Assembly: GCF_000331735.1 (NCBI RefSeq)
Contig: NC_020126.1
Span: 10,187,501 to 10,251,500, forward strand
DNA from: Myxococcus stipitatus DSM 14675
GTDB taxonomy: Bacteria > Myxococcota > Myxococcia > Myxococcales > Myxococcaceae
Length of the DNA: 64,000 nt
Reading direction: 5' to 3'
Part shown: piece by piece, positions 43,367 to 51,909 of the stretch
Layout: each line of letters starts with the position of its first letter
Position numbering within the stretch: the stretch's first letter is position 1
Made by a program: the position numbers and the translations under genes
Notes under the pieces: generated by a model
Database searches by the model: none
What the model was told of the DNA's origin: nothing
Seen by the model: the letters and a program-made list of their open reading frames with translations, nothing else

Positions 43367-44173
43367 TCAACGAACGTTCGACACCACCACCGCGTCCGCC
43401 GTCTCCGTCACGGTGAACTTCTTCAGTGGCCGCGTCGCCGGCCGAGCAGTCACCTCACCCTGCGCCGAGAAGGTGGAGTCGTGGCAATAACAGATGAGGT
43501 CGAGCTGCTCCGGACGCGAGGACACCTCACAGAAGTTGTGAGTGCAGACAGAGTCCACCGCCGACAACGAGCCGTCCTGGAGCCGGAAGACAAAGATGCG
43601 CTTGCCGTACCCCCCCGGGACACCTTCCACCACGCTGCCATTGTCCTTCAGCTTGGGGAACTGCGCGAAGGGCAGACGAACCTCGCCATCCACCGCCGAG
43701 GGAAAGCCCCCCTCGCCCGCACGCAGGTCGATGGTCAGCACCTGGGTGCCCGTGTTGAACCGGGAGGTGAACTTGCGCAACCCCACCGTGGCCGGCCGCT
43801 GCGTCACCGCCCCATCCACCGGATTGAACTTGGACAGATGGCACGGGCACACGACCTCCCGCCCATCGAACCCGAGAGGACAGGCCGCATGCGTACAGAG
43901 GGCGGACAGCACCGAGTACTCGCTGCCCCCCGTGTGCGTCACCAGCAGCGGCGTCGTCTCGCCATCCACGCGAACGGTGATGGCCCCACCCTCCCGCTCC
44001 AGGTCGGGGTAGCGCGACACCAGCAGGTCCACCACGCCCACGTCGCTGGCCGACACATCCGTCACCGGCGCGGGGTCGATATCCGGCGCGCACCCAGGCA
44101 GCGCCGTCGCCGCCGCACCCGCCGCGCCCGTCCCCAGGATTCCCTTCAAGAAGCCACGTCGAGAAGTGCTCAC
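43367..44173 (-). CDS. Tandem Rieske 2Fe-2S protein, TAT-exported
   Basis: 268 residues. The N-terminus has a twin-arginine signal (STSRRGFLKGILG) and a possible lipobox (ALPGC28). It then contains two complete Rieske domains. Domain 1: C93-T-H95-A-A-C98 and C109-P-C111-H112. Domain 2: C210-T-H212-N-F-C215 and C228-Y-C230-H231. In each, two Cys and two His can bind a 2Fe-2S cluster, and the extra Cys pair can form the disulfide typical of high-potential Rieske proteins. It probably carries electrons in the periplasm. It overlaps yceI by four bases, after a b561-like gene. Confidence 0.92.
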   Translation of the reverse strand: MSTSRRGFLKGILGTGAAGAAATALPGCAPDIDPAPVTDVSASDVGVVDLLVSRYPDLEREGGAITVRVDGETTPLLVTHTGGSEYSVLSALCTHAACPLGFDGREVVCPCHLSKFNPVDGAVTQRPATVGLRKFTSRFNTGTQVLTIDLRAGEGGFPSAVDGEVRLPFAQFPKLKDNGSVVEGVPGGYGKRIFVFRLQDGSLSAVDSVCTHNFCEVSSRPEQLDLICYCHDSTFSAQGEVTARPATRPLKKFTVTETADAVVVSNVR

Positions 44174-44748
44174 GCGCCCTCCACCACGAAGACCAGCGCC
44201 GGCTCGAGCACCAGCTTGTCATCCACCTTCACCATCAGCAGCGACGGACGCTCCACCTTGTACGCGTCCAGGCTGATGTCGAAGGAGCCCTCGGTCGTCA
44301 CCTCCGTCGCGGACTTGAACACCACCGTCAGCGGCACCTCCACGTCCTGCGTCACCCCGTGGAACGTGAGCTTCCCCTTGAGCGTCACCGGCACCTTCGC
44401 CGGGAAGGTCGTGGGCATCGTCACGCCCTTCGCCACGCCCTTGAAGTCCACGATGGGGAACTTGGCCATCTCCGTGACTTCCATCATGTGGGCGTCACGG
44501 TTGCCATTGCCCGAGTCGAAGTCCTTGATGTTCGCGCGCACCGCCACCTGCAGCGTGCCGTCCGGCATCAGCCGGGCCTTGCCATCACTGGGCTTCGCCT
44601 TGCCCACCACCTCGTGCGCCGGGTGATGCAGCTTGTACGTCAGCGAGCTGGAGTCCTTCTTCAACGCATACGTCTTGGCGCTCCCCTGGGCCAGCACGGG
44701 CAAGGACAGCAACAAGGTGGTGAGCAGCACGAGTCGTCGAGCAGTCAT
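44170..44748 (-). CDS. YceI family protein
   Basis: 192 residues with a signal peptide (LVLLTTLLLSLPVLAQG). The YceI lipocalin-like barrel is recognisable in SSSLTYKLHHPAHEVVGKA, NIKDFDSGNGNRDAHMMEVTEMAKFP and the closing FDISLDAYKVERPSLL. YceI proteins bind isoprenoid chains such as ubiquinone precursors in the periplasm. In Escherichia coli yceI is paired with yceJ, a cytochrome b561 homologue; here the upstream gene is also b561-like. It overlaps the Rieske gene by four bases. The ATG has GGAGAGGG upstream. Confidence 0.9.
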   Translation of the reverse strand: MTARRLVLLTTLLLSLPVLAQGSAKTYALKKDSSSLTYKLHHPAHEVVGKAKPSDGKARLMPDGTLQVAVRANIKDFDSGNGNRDAHMMEVTEMAKFPIVDFKGVAKGVTMPTTFPAKVPVTLKGKLTFHGVTQDVEVPLTVVFKSATEVTTEGSFDISLDAYKVERPSLLMVKVDDKLVLEPALVFVVEGA

Positions 44749-44808
44749 ATCCCTCTCCAGGAAACTCGAATCCGTCCCCAGTGCCCAACGGCCCCGGGGC
44801 GCGAAGAT

Positions 44809-45468
44809 TCAGAAGAACAGTGTGAAGACACCCGCCGACACCGCGCCCAGGGTGGTGTACCCGACGACCTGGTGCGCCGTGGCGAGGTCCGTCTCCGACA
44901 ACTTCCCATAGCGGTCCGTCGCCAGGATGCCGAGGATGACCTGCGCCACCATCCCCGCCGTCGCCAGCGACATGAAGATTTTGTGGAACGTGATGGTGTC
45001 CCACTGGAACTCCTCCTTCTCGAGCGGGTCCGGCGCCAGCAGGCCCAGCATGCCCACGGAGGCGAACACCGCGGCGGTGCCGATGGCGAAGCCTCGGTGC
45101 ACGCCCAGGAGCGTGCGGTCATCTCCACCGCCCCGGAAGGAGTCGTTGAACTGGAGCTGCCCCAGCACCGTCGTCGTCACCAGGCCCGCGGCCAGCGCGA
45201 AGCCCAGGCCCTGATGCAGCTTGAGCATCGTGCGGCGGCGCTCCAGGGCCTCTTGCAGCTCCGGGTCGACCTGGGCCGCGGCGGCGGCCTCGGCGGGCTC
45301 CAGCAGGTCGAAGTCCAGCCCGGGGTCCTCGGCCGGGGCTTCCGACTTGGGCTCGAGCGAGGGCGCTGACTTCGGCGCGTCCGAGGGCGGCTGCGTCCGG
45401 CTCTGGGCGCGCGCGGTGGTGGTGGACAGCATGGACAGGATGACGAGGACAGCGGCGAAACGGTTCAT
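44809..45468 (-). CDS. Four-helix b561-like membrane protein
   Basis: 219 residues. A signal peptide (MNRFAAVLVILSMLSTTTARA) and a Pro/Glu-rich linker precede four hydrophobic helices. Each begins with a His: H85 (KLHQGLGFALAAG), H124 (GVHRGFAIGTAAVF), H162 (FHKIFMSLATAGM) and H199 (TAHQVVGYTTLGAV). This pattern is what a b-type haem-binding four-helix bundle of the cytochrome b561 or ferric reductase-like group needs. With YceI and the tandem Rieske protein downstream (60 bp gap), it forms a plausible quinol-to-periplasm electron chain. The heme assignment is inference from His placement. Confidence 0.75.
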   Translation of the reverse strand: MNRFAAVLVILSMLSTTTARAQSRTQPPSDAPKSAPSLEPKSEAPAEDPGLDFDLLEPAEAAAAAQVDPELQEALERRRTMLKLHQGLGFALAAGLVTTTVLGQLQFNDSFRGGGDDRTLLGVHRGFAIGTAAVFASVGMLGLLAPDPLEKEEFQWDTITFHKIFMSLATAGMVAQVILGILATDRYGKLSETDLATAHQVVGYTTLGAVSAGVFTLFF

Positions 45469-45845
45469 CGGTGGATATCCCAGAAGGAGGCGCGACGAGA
45501 GCGCGAGGTCGAGGCGCGGAAGCACTCGGAGACTGCCTGCATGGGTGAGCGCGGAAGCATGTTCCCTGCGAGAAGAGAGGACTTCGGCCGCCGAGACTCC
45601 GGGCTCTGGGACGCAAGGTACCGCCACGCTTCACGCAGCGGAAGACGATTGAGGGGTGGGCCTGTCTGTCCGACAGCCACCTTCCTCCGGACTCCAGGTC
45701 GGAAGTCCTCGGCCCGTGTGTTCACTGGCCATGTGCGGGACTGACTGGCGTAGGACACTCATTCCGCCGGAGCCGGAAATCCGGCCTCGGATGCGTTTCA
45801 GTGGGACCGGCTCGGGGTGTCACCTGCGCCGTCGGGCCGCCGCGC
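45469..45845. other. 377 bp divergent intergenic region
   Basis: It lies between the b561-like gene (leftward) and the GAF kinase (rightward) and must hold both promoters. No convincing hexamers, palindromes or small gene were found; frames run open through parts of it in both directions. Confidence 0.4.
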
Positions 45846-47690
45846 ATGGAGAAGCATTCGTCCGTCAGCCTCCGCATGCCCCTGCCCGAGGAGGGACAGG
45901 GTTCGGGGGTGGAGTTGCTGGCGGAGAACCGCCGCGCTCGAGCCAGCGCCGAGCTCGCCAGTGCGCGCATGCGCAGCCTCCAGTCCCTCACCCTGGCCCT
46001 GTCCGGCGCCCTCACCTCCGAGGACGTCGCCCGCGCCGTCGTGGTGGAGGCCGTGCGCACCCTGGAGGCCGTGGCCGGGGGCCTGTACCTGATGAATGTG
46101 CCAGGCACGTCACTGGAGCTCGTCCACTCCGTGCGCTGTCCCCCCGCGGTGGAGGCCGCCTTCACCCACGTGGCCCTGACGGCCCGGGTCCCCGTCGCCG
46201 AGGCCGTGCGCACCGGCGCCCCCCTGTGGCTGACGGACTTCGCCACGATGGCCAAGCACTTCCCGGAGACCGCCGCGGCCACCCGCCCCACCAGCGGAGA
46301 CATGTCCGTGGCGTGTCTGCCCCTGTTCACCCGCGCGCGCTCGGTGGGCTGCCTCATCTTCGTCTGGGGGCTCGCCCACGACTTCGACGAGGAGGAGCGC
46401 GCCTTCATCGACATGCTGGCGCAGCAGGCCACCATGGCCCTGGAGCGGGCCCGACTGCTCGCCGCCGAGCGCAGCCAGGTGGAGCGCGTGGGGCTGCTCC
46501 AACACGCCACTGCGATGCTGGCCACCTCGCTGGACCTGGGCCACACCCTGCGCGGCGTGGCCCTGGGGTTGGTGCCCACGCTGGGCGACCTGTGCATCAT
46601 CGACGTGCTGGGCCCGGACCATGAGGTGCGCCGTCACTTCCACGCCGCCACCCCGGAGTGCTCGGGCCTGCTCGCCGCCAGCCGCTGGCACCCGCCCGAG
46701 CGTCCGGGCACGCCCATCTGCGCGCTGGCCAGCGGGCTGACGGCCTTCCACCCCAGCGTGGACGCCTTCTGGATCGAGGGCACCTCCTGCGGCCCCGAGC
46801 AGCTCTCCCTGCTGCGGACCCTGGCGCCGACCTCGTGGATGTCCGTGCCGCTGGAGACGCCGGAGGGCGTGCTGGGCGCGCTGACCCTGGGCCACTGCCT
46901 CTCCGGCCGGCACCACACGAGCGAGGACCTGGCGCTGGCCGTGGAGCTCGCGCGGCGGGCCAGCGCCGCCGTGCAGAACGCCCACCTCTTCCACCAGACG
47001 CAGCAGGCCCTGCAGCTGCGCGACGAGTTCCTCGCCATCGCCAGCCACGAGCTGAACACGCCGCTGACAGCCCTCAAGCTGCAGCTCTCCCGACTGCGGC
47101 GCATGTCCGCCGACGAGGATGTGCAGGCACGCACCTCGCTGGCGGTGCAGCAGGTGGACCGGCTGGGGCGACTGGTTCGCGAGCTGCTGGAAGTGGCGCA
47201 CCTGTCCGAGGGCCGCCTGCACCTCACCCCCGAACCCGTGGACCTGGTGGACGTGTGCCGAGGCGTGCTGACGCGCTTCACCGAGGAGCGTGAGCGCGCG
47301 GGCGCCACCATCTTCCTGCACGCCACGGGCGCCGTCCCAGGCCGGTGGGACCACTCGCGCGTGGACGGCATGGTGACGCACCTGGTGTCGAACGCGCTGA
47401 AGTACGGACTGGGGCGCCCCGTGGAGGTGGAGGTGTCGTGCGTCCCCGGTGACCTCGCGAGGTTGGTCGTGAAGGACCGGGGCATCGGCATCCCCGCCGA
47501 GCAGCTCGCGCACCTCTTCCAGCGCTTCGGCCGCGCGGTGCCCCTGCGCCACTACGGTGGCTTCGGGTTGGGGTTGTGGTTCTCCCGGCAGGTGGTGGAG
47601 GCCCATGGCGGGCACATCCACCTCGAGAGCGCTCCGGGGCTGGGCACGACGGTCACGGTGGAGATGCCTCGGACGCCCGCGTCGTCCTGA
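45846..47690 (+). CDS. Soluble GAF-GAF sensor histidine kinase
   Basis: 614 residues without membrane segments. Two GAF domains (about 45-205 and 215-380), a helical linker, HisKA (AIASHELNTPL, H401) and HATPase (NALKYG, DRGIGIPAEQLAHLFQRF, GGFGLGLWFSRQVVEAHGG). It is an orphan cytosolic kinase; no response regulator lies next to it. The closing HATPase part is close to that of the four-GAF kinase at 56915-59761, suggesting a common ancestor. ATG 45846 (MEKHSSVS) was chosen over a GTG-less upstream ATG at 45801; no clear ribosome site decides. Confidence 0.9.
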   Translation: MEKHSSVSLRMPLPEEGQGSGVELLAENRRARASAELASARMRSLQSLTLALSGALTSEDVARAVVVEAVRTLEAVAGGLYLMNVPGTSLELVHSVRCPPAVEAAFTHVALTARVPVAEAVRTGAPLWLTDFATMAKHFPETAAATRPTSGDMSVACLPLFTRARSVGCLIFVWGLAHDFDEEERAFIDMLAQQATMALERARLLAAERSQVERVGLLQHATAMLATSLDLGHTLRGVALGLVPTLGDLCIIDVLGPDHEVRRHFHAATPECSGLLAASRWHPPERPGTPICALASGLTAFHPSVDAFWIEGTSCGPEQLSLLRTLAPTSWMSVPLETPEGVLGALTLGHCLSGRHHTSEDLALAVELARRASAAVQNAHLFHQTQQALQLRDEFLAIASHELNTPLTALKLQLSRLRRMSADEDVQARTSLAVQQVDRLGRLVRELLEVAHLSEGRLHLTPEPVDLVDVCRGVLTRFTEERERAGATIFLHATGAVPGRWDHSRVDGMVTHLVSNALKYGLGRPVEVEVSCVPGDLARLVVKDRGIGIPAEQLAHLFQRFGRAVPLRHYGGFGLGLWFSRQVVEAHGGHIHLESAPGLGTTVTVEMPRTPASS

Positions 47691-47701
47691 CGGCTCCGCG
47701 C

Positions 47702-49141
47702 TCAGTGCCCCTGGGCCCGGCCCCACTCCTCGCGATTCCAGCCGTTGCGCTCGTAGTTCGTGCGCCGGGCTTCGGGCAGCGCGTCCCAGGTCAGCCCTCG
47801 GCCCAGCTCGGGAGGCGCATCGAAGAGGCCCACGTGGTGGCGGTCGACGGCCTCGACGGCGCTTTGGCTCTCGAGCCCCTTCATGTCGTAACCCAGCCGC
47901 ACCTCGCCCTTGCTCGCGCCTGCCTCCACCTTGGCGAAGACGCCGCCTCCGAACTCCGCCTCCTTCAGGTTGAGCGTCGCGTAGCTCCCCAGGTGCTTGC
48001 CCGCGCCCATCGCGAGCTTCAGCTCTCCGTCCGTCGACTGACTCACCTTGAGAATCCCCAGGTCCAGCTTCACCTCGGACTGCACCTCGCCCTTCGAGTC
48101 GCGGGACATCTTCACGGCCACCGGGCCTCCCTTCAGCTCCATCCCCGTCTTGGCCTTCAGGTCCACCTTGCCGCGCGAGTCGAGCCGCCCTTCGCCTCCC
48201 AGCTGGAGGCTGGCGTGAGTGACCTCCGCCTTCCCCTTCAGCGCGAAGGTGCCCGCGGAGCGCTCACCGAGGAGCTCCCGCTGTTTGACGTTGATGGCCT
48301 GGTAGACCCAGTTCAGGGACCCGGGGGTTCCCACGGAGTTCCTCCATCGCGCGGCGATGTCCTCGCGCGAGGGGTCCCTGCGGTCCAGGCCCAGCACCGA
48401 GTCAGGCAGCTTCGCTTCCTGGGGGGCGCCCAGCTTGCGCAGCTCGGGGAGGTTTCGGGCCTCCTCGACGGCCTTCACGTAGCGGCCGAGATAGGCCGCG
48501 TGCGCCGCGTGGAAGGACCGCCCCGCGGCGATGGCGTGGGACTCCACGGCCTGGCGCAGGGAATCGGGGAGCGCCGAGTCGTCACGGAAGAAGTCGGGCC
48601 GCCCCGGGAAGGCCAGCGGGCCCGAGGCCGGTGTCCCGGCGAGCCGCTGGAGGACGCCCTTGGATTCGGCTTGATGCAGGAACGACTGACGCGCATCGGG
48701 GGACTGCTCCGCGAGATACGTCTTCAGCAGCCCCTCTCGCTCCATCCGCTCCAGCGTGGCGCGGTAGTCCGAGGGCTGGAGTTGTCCGAGCGCCGCGTGC
48801 ACGGTCCGCACATCCGCGTCACTCACCTTCCAGTCCGCGAGGCCTCGGGTCAGCCGTGATCGAAGCTCCGCGTAGGCGTCCGAGGGGACTTCGCCGCTTC
48901 GTGCCTTGGGCCTTCCGCCCAGGGCCAACAGCTCTCCGGCGGAGAGCGTCGTCTGGCCTCTGCGGCCCGACGCAGGAGGTTCGCTGGAGCGTCGCGGGGC
49001 CGAGGGGAAGAGGCTCGCGGCGTAGGCTTGGACTTCGTTGCGCTCACGGGGGGTCGATGGGCTGGGGTTGGGAGACGGGGGCGCGTCGGGCACCGTGTCG
49101 AGGGGAATGGCCGTGCTGCCTGATGAGTCGATTCGAGACAT
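47702..49141 (-). CDS. Large hypothetical protein
   Basis: 479 residues, no signal peptide or membrane segment. The N-terminal 75 residues are Ser/Pro-rich and disordered. A helical middle part (about 85-260) is followed by a beta-rich, Lys/Gly-rich segment (about 290-420) with alternating polar residues (TFALKGKAEVTHASLQLGG, GRLDSRGKVDLKAKTGMELKGG). The C-terminus has a Trp-containing motif (GLTWDALPEARRTNYERNGW). I do not recognise the family. The layout resembles secreted effector-type proteins of myxobacteria. It is convergent with the GAF kinase, 11 bp apart. The ATG has GGAG upstream. Confidence 0.7.
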   Translation of the reverse strand: MSRIDSSGSTAIPLDTVPDAPPSPNPSPSTPRERNEVQAYAASLFPSAPRRSSEPPASGRRGQTTLSAGELLALGGRPKARSGEVPSDAYAELRSRLTRGLADWKVSDADVRTVHAALGQLQPSDYRATLERMEREGLLKTYLAEQSPDARQSFLHQAESKGVLQRLAGTPASGPLAFPGRPDFFRDDSALPDSLRQAVESHAIAAGRSFHAAHAAYLGRYVKAVEEARNLPELRKLGAPQEAKLPDSVLGLDRRDPSREDIAARWRNSVGTPGSLNWVYQAINVKQRELLGERSAGTFALKGKAEVTHASLQLGGEGRLDSRGKVDLKAKTGMELKGGPVAVKMSRDSKGEVQSEVKLDLGILKVSQSTDGELKLAMGAGKHLGSYATLNLKEAEFGGGVFAKVEAGASKGEVRLGYDMKGLESQSAVEAVDRHHVGLFDAPPELGRGLTWDALPEARRTNYERNGWNREEWGRAQGH

Positions 49142-49417
49142 GGGCTGACTCCGGAAGGAACCGCCGGCCCCTCTGCACCGAACACACCAACAACGGGCTC
49201 CGAGTCAGGGACGGACTTGTGCAATGCCCGAGGCATCGCGCCGCCTGGACGCGGAATCCCTTGCGATGGACGTGGGGGCTCGCGCCTTCTCTCCTGGAGA
49301 GTCCTTGCCTGCCTGGAGGGGTGCCTGGTTGTCGGCTACACCTCGCGAGTAGGCGGGTTGGTCCCTCACCCTCCCACGGCGCTTGTGCCCTCACGGACCT
49401 TTCGTTAGGTCCGAGCC

Positions 49418-50077
49418 ATGTCCGCTGAATCCTCCGTCGCGCTCCCTCCCGCTCGCCTCACGCAACGCCCCGGCTTCTGGGCCGGCATCGCCGTCATGGC
49501 GCTGGGCATCTCGGCGGCGGCTGGGTTCTCCCTGCTGCGTACGAACAGCGAGCCCCTGCCCCAGCTCGGCGCGCTCCCGGACTTCGCCTTCACCCGGCAG
49601 GACGGACAGCCCTTCGGCAGCGCCCAGCTTCGCGGGCATCCGTTCATCGCCAACTTCATCTTCACCCGCTGCCCCACCGTCTGCCCGGCCTTCACCCGGA
49701 AGATGGCGCACGTGCAGCAGAGCACCGACTCCCACGGGACCCACCTCCAGCTCGTGTCGTTCTCCGTCGACCCGAAGTACGACACGCCCGAGCGCCTGGC
49801 GGAGTACGGAAAGCTCCATGGCGCCAACTTCACCCGCTGGAGCTTCCTGACCGGGGACTACGACGTCCTCAAGGACACCATCGTCCAGGGCTTCAAGGTC
49901 AGCATGGGCCGCGAGCCCGGCTCCGCCGAGGATGATCTGCTCTCCATCTTCCACGGCACCCACTTCGTCCTCGTGGATTCGAAGGGGCAGATTCGCGGCT
50001 ACTACGACAGCGCCGACAGCGAGTCGACGGATCGCCTCCTGCGGGATGTGAAGCGGCTCGTTCGCGAAGAGGGTTGA
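49418..50077 (+). CDS. SCO1/SenC-like copper chaperone
   Basis: 219 residues. An N-terminal membrane anchor (FWAGIAVMALGISAAAGFSLL, about 20-40) holds a thioredoxin-fold periplasmic domain. The copper site is complete: C85 and C89 in FTRCPTVCP and the His in FHGTHFVLVDSKG. SCO proteins deliver copper to the CuA site of cytochrome oxidase or act as thiol oxidoreductases. No oxidase gene lies in the window. It is monocistronic and its transcript runs toward the hairpin array. Confidence 0.92.
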   Translation: MSAESSVALPPARLTQRPGFWAGIAVMALGISAAAGFSLLRTNSEPLPQLGALPDFAFTRQDGQPFGSAQLRGHPFIANFIFTRCPTVCPAFTRKMAHVQQSTDSHGTHLQLVSFSVDPKYDTPERLAEYGKLHGANFTRWSFLTGDYDVLKDTIVQGFKVSMGREPGSAEDDLLSIFHGTHFVLVDSKGQIRGYYDSADSESTDRLLRDVKRLVREEG

Positions 50078-50218
50078 TCAGCCCCGCTGCTCCGCCAGGG
50101 CTGGGCGGCTCGCGGATTCGTTGGATCACAAACCTCACGACGGGTACGAGTCGCCGCATCGGCTGACCGTCACGCGGTTCTGCTCGCCACGGCCACTCAT
50201 GGCTCGCTCCCTGCTCCG

Positions 50219-50765
50219 AAACGCCTGAAGGCGCGCCCTACTCTCGCGGGGAGTCGTCGCGCTCCCGCCCCCCGTCACGCCTCGCAGGGGGCCCACCTTC
50301 GGGTTTGCCGCGCCACCACCTGGTGCCCTGCGGAAACGCCGAGAGGCTGACCTCCTCGCGCGGGGCGCCCGCCTTCTGGCCACCGCCCCCCTTGCGGCCC
50401 CAGATGCCGAAGGCGGGCCTCCTCTCTCGGCGGTCCCTCCTTCTCTGCCCTCGCGCCGTCACCCTGTGCCCCAGAAACACCGCGAGGCACACCCACGCCC
50501 TGCCGCCCTGTGGCCCAGAAACGCCGAAAGGCTGGCCTCCTCTCGCGAGAAGCCAGCCTCTCTGCCGTCACCCATGCCCCAGAAACGCCGAAAGGCGGGC
50601 CTCCTCTCGCGAGAAGCCAGCCTCTCTGCCGTCACCCATGCCCCAGAAACGCCGAAAGGCTGGCCTCCTCTCGCGAGAAGCCAGCCTCTCTGCCGCCCTG
50701 TGCCCCAAAAACGCCGAAAGGCCGGCCCCACTCTCGTGGGAAGCCGGCCTTCGGACTCGCCTACC
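50219..50765. repeat. Tandem array of terminator-like hairpin units
   Basis: About nine units of 43-70 bp. Three are nearly identical 64 bp copies starting at 50521, 50585 and 50649; a 62 bp relative starts at 50711 and more degraded ones start near 50219, 50277, 50336, 50404 and 50475. Each begins ACGCCGAAAGG and contains a GC stem (GGCTGGC ... GCCAGCC). Read on the minus strand each is a stem followed by TTTCGGCGTTT, i.e. an intrinsic terminator. They follow the stop of the leftward 50787 gene, so its terminator seems to have been amplified. No spacers as in CRISPR. Confidence 0.8.
50718..50751 (-). terminator. First terminator of the array, leftward
   Basis: AAGGCCGGC-CCCAC-TCTC-GTGGG-AA-GCCGGCCTT: a two-part stem with a tetraloop. 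On the minus strand it is followed by TTTCGGCGTTTTTGGGG. It lies 36 bp after the stop of the 152-residue protein gene. Confidence 0.8.
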
Positions 50766-50786
50766 ACCGCGCCGAGGCGCGAGGGA

Positions 50787-51245
50787 TTAGCGGATGAGCG
50801 CCGCGTGCTGGTGCGCCATGATGTTCTGGAGGTTCATCTGGCCCAGCGGGTTGTTGGCGAACGCGCCAACCTTGTCCGCCGCCGTGCGCACGCCCTGCGC
50901 CAGGTTGGTCAGGTCAGACACCTTGGAGGTGACCTGCGCCATCGCGCCGATGCCGCCGATGGGGCCGGAGCCGAGCAGCGCCGTCGCGCCCTGCTTCATC
51001 AGACCCTCGACCACCGGGGCCAGGAACTTGCCCAGGAAGGGGATCTTCTTGACCTGCTCGCTGATCTTGTTGGTGATCGGCGCAATGGCCTCGCTGGCCG
51101 GCTTGTTCAGGAAGTTCAGCGCCTGCTGGCCGATGTTCGCGATGCCGCCCGCAACCTTGCTGACCGTCTCGGCGACCTTGCCGACAATCTCGAGGGGCTT
51201 CTTGAGGATGTTGGTCAGCGGGTTGTTCTTGAGGAAGGAGAGCAT
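50787..51245 (-). CDS. Small amphipathic hypothetical protein
   Basis: 152 residues, rich in Ala, Gly, Lys and Leu. The N-terminal MLSFLKNNPLTNILKKPLEI is followed by repeated helical segments (VGKVAETVSKVAGGIANIG, GLMKQGATALLGSGPIGGIG). It has no classical signal peptide, but the whole chain looks membrane-active or self-assembling. No family is recognised. ATG 51245 has AAGGTG six bases upstream. It is the second gene of an operon with 51394-51855 and ends in an unusual array of terminators, which suggests high expression. Confidence 0.7.
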   Translation of the reverse strand: MLSFLKNNPLTNILKKPLEIVGKVAETVSKVAGGIANIGQQALNFLNKPASEAIAPITNKISEQVKKIPFLGKFLAPVVEGLMKQGATALLGSGPIGGIGAMAQVTSKVSDLTNLAQGVRTAADKVGAFANNPLGQMNLQNIMAHQHAALIR

Positions 51246-51363
51246 TGCGGCACCTTGAGAAGAAGAGTGGAGGAAGGCGGGGGATTTAGGGCGAAGAAGA
51301 GACTCGAAGTGATTCTCGGCGGGTCGTCGGAAATGTTTCTCGCGGAATTTCCGGCGCAATTTT

Positions 51364-51385
51364 CCCGGGGTTCCGCTTCCCCGGG
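51364..51385. promoter_or_regulatory. Hairpin between the two operon genes
   Basis: CCCGGGG-ttccgctt-CCCCGGG, a 7 bp perfect stem, eight bases after the stop of the upstream gene. Without a T-run it may be an attenuator, RNase barrier or partial terminator setting different levels of the two proteins. Confidence 0.4.
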
Positions 51386-51393
51386 CAGAGCCC

Positions 51394-51855
51394 TCAGGCC
51401 CTGCCACCACCACCGCGCTTGATCTGGTCCAGCATCGACTGGCGCGACGCGGCATCCTGCGGCTGTGCGGGCGTCGCCTGGTCCGCGGGAGTCGACGCGT
51501 TCAGGGCCGGCTTCCCCGCGTTCCCCTTCTGCTCGAACTTGGAGGCCTCGAAGTCCGGCACGGACCCGGGCAGCTCGCCCTTCATCCCGCGGATGATGAG
51601 GTCGGCGGCCTCGTCGGACGTCACCGGCGTGATGCCGTTCTTGCGCAGCTCGTCGTCCGAGACGATGGCCAGCTCGGGCTCCAGGCTCTTGTCCTGCGCG
51701 TACTTGAGGACCAGCTCCACGTAGTCCTCGAGCTTCATGTTGACCGCCGTGGCGATCTTCTTGGTCTCCTCGTCGGCCAGGAGCTCGGCGCGGACGACCT
51801 CGATGGGCCGCGAGAGATCGTTCTTCGGCTTTGCCTCAGCGTTTTCCTCAGACAT
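51394..51855 (-). CDS. Hypothetical acidic protein
   Basis: 153 residues, acidic, helical N-terminus (SRPIEVVRAELLADEETKKIATAVNMKLEDYVELVLKYAQDKS) and a disordered Ala/Pro/Gln-rich tail (TPADQATPAQPQDAASRQ) ending RGGGGRA. No signal peptide and no family recognised. It precedes the small amphipathic protein gene by 148 bp on the same strand; size and charge would fit a chaperone or antitoxin-type partner for that protein, but this is speculation. ATG 51855 has GGAG six bases upstream. Confidence 0.7.
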   Translation of the reverse strand: MSEENAEAKPKNDLSRPIEVVRAELLADEETKKIATAVNMKLEDYVELVLKYAQDKSLEPELAIVSDDELRKNGITPVTSDEAADLIIRGMKGELPGSVPDFEASKFEQKGNAGKPALNASTPADQATPAQPQDAASRQSMLDQIKRGGGGRA

Positions 51856-51909
51856 GTGGCTCTCCAAGAAGAGTGAACGTGGGCGGGACTCTAGCCCAGT
51901 TTTCCGCGT

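Larger units (their letters stand above)
50078..50786. other. 709 bp region dominated by a repeat array
   Basis: Between the SCO1-like gene and the leftward 152-residue protein gene. Most is a tandem hairpin array (50219-50765, listed separately). The first 140 bp hold nothing recognisable. Frames through the array are open but repeat the same peptide and are not coding. Confidence 0.5.

Noticed and set aside
50219..50765. CRISPR array
   Set aside because: The repeats are contiguous with no unique spacers, each has an internal hairpin with a terminator-like tail, and no cas genes are near.
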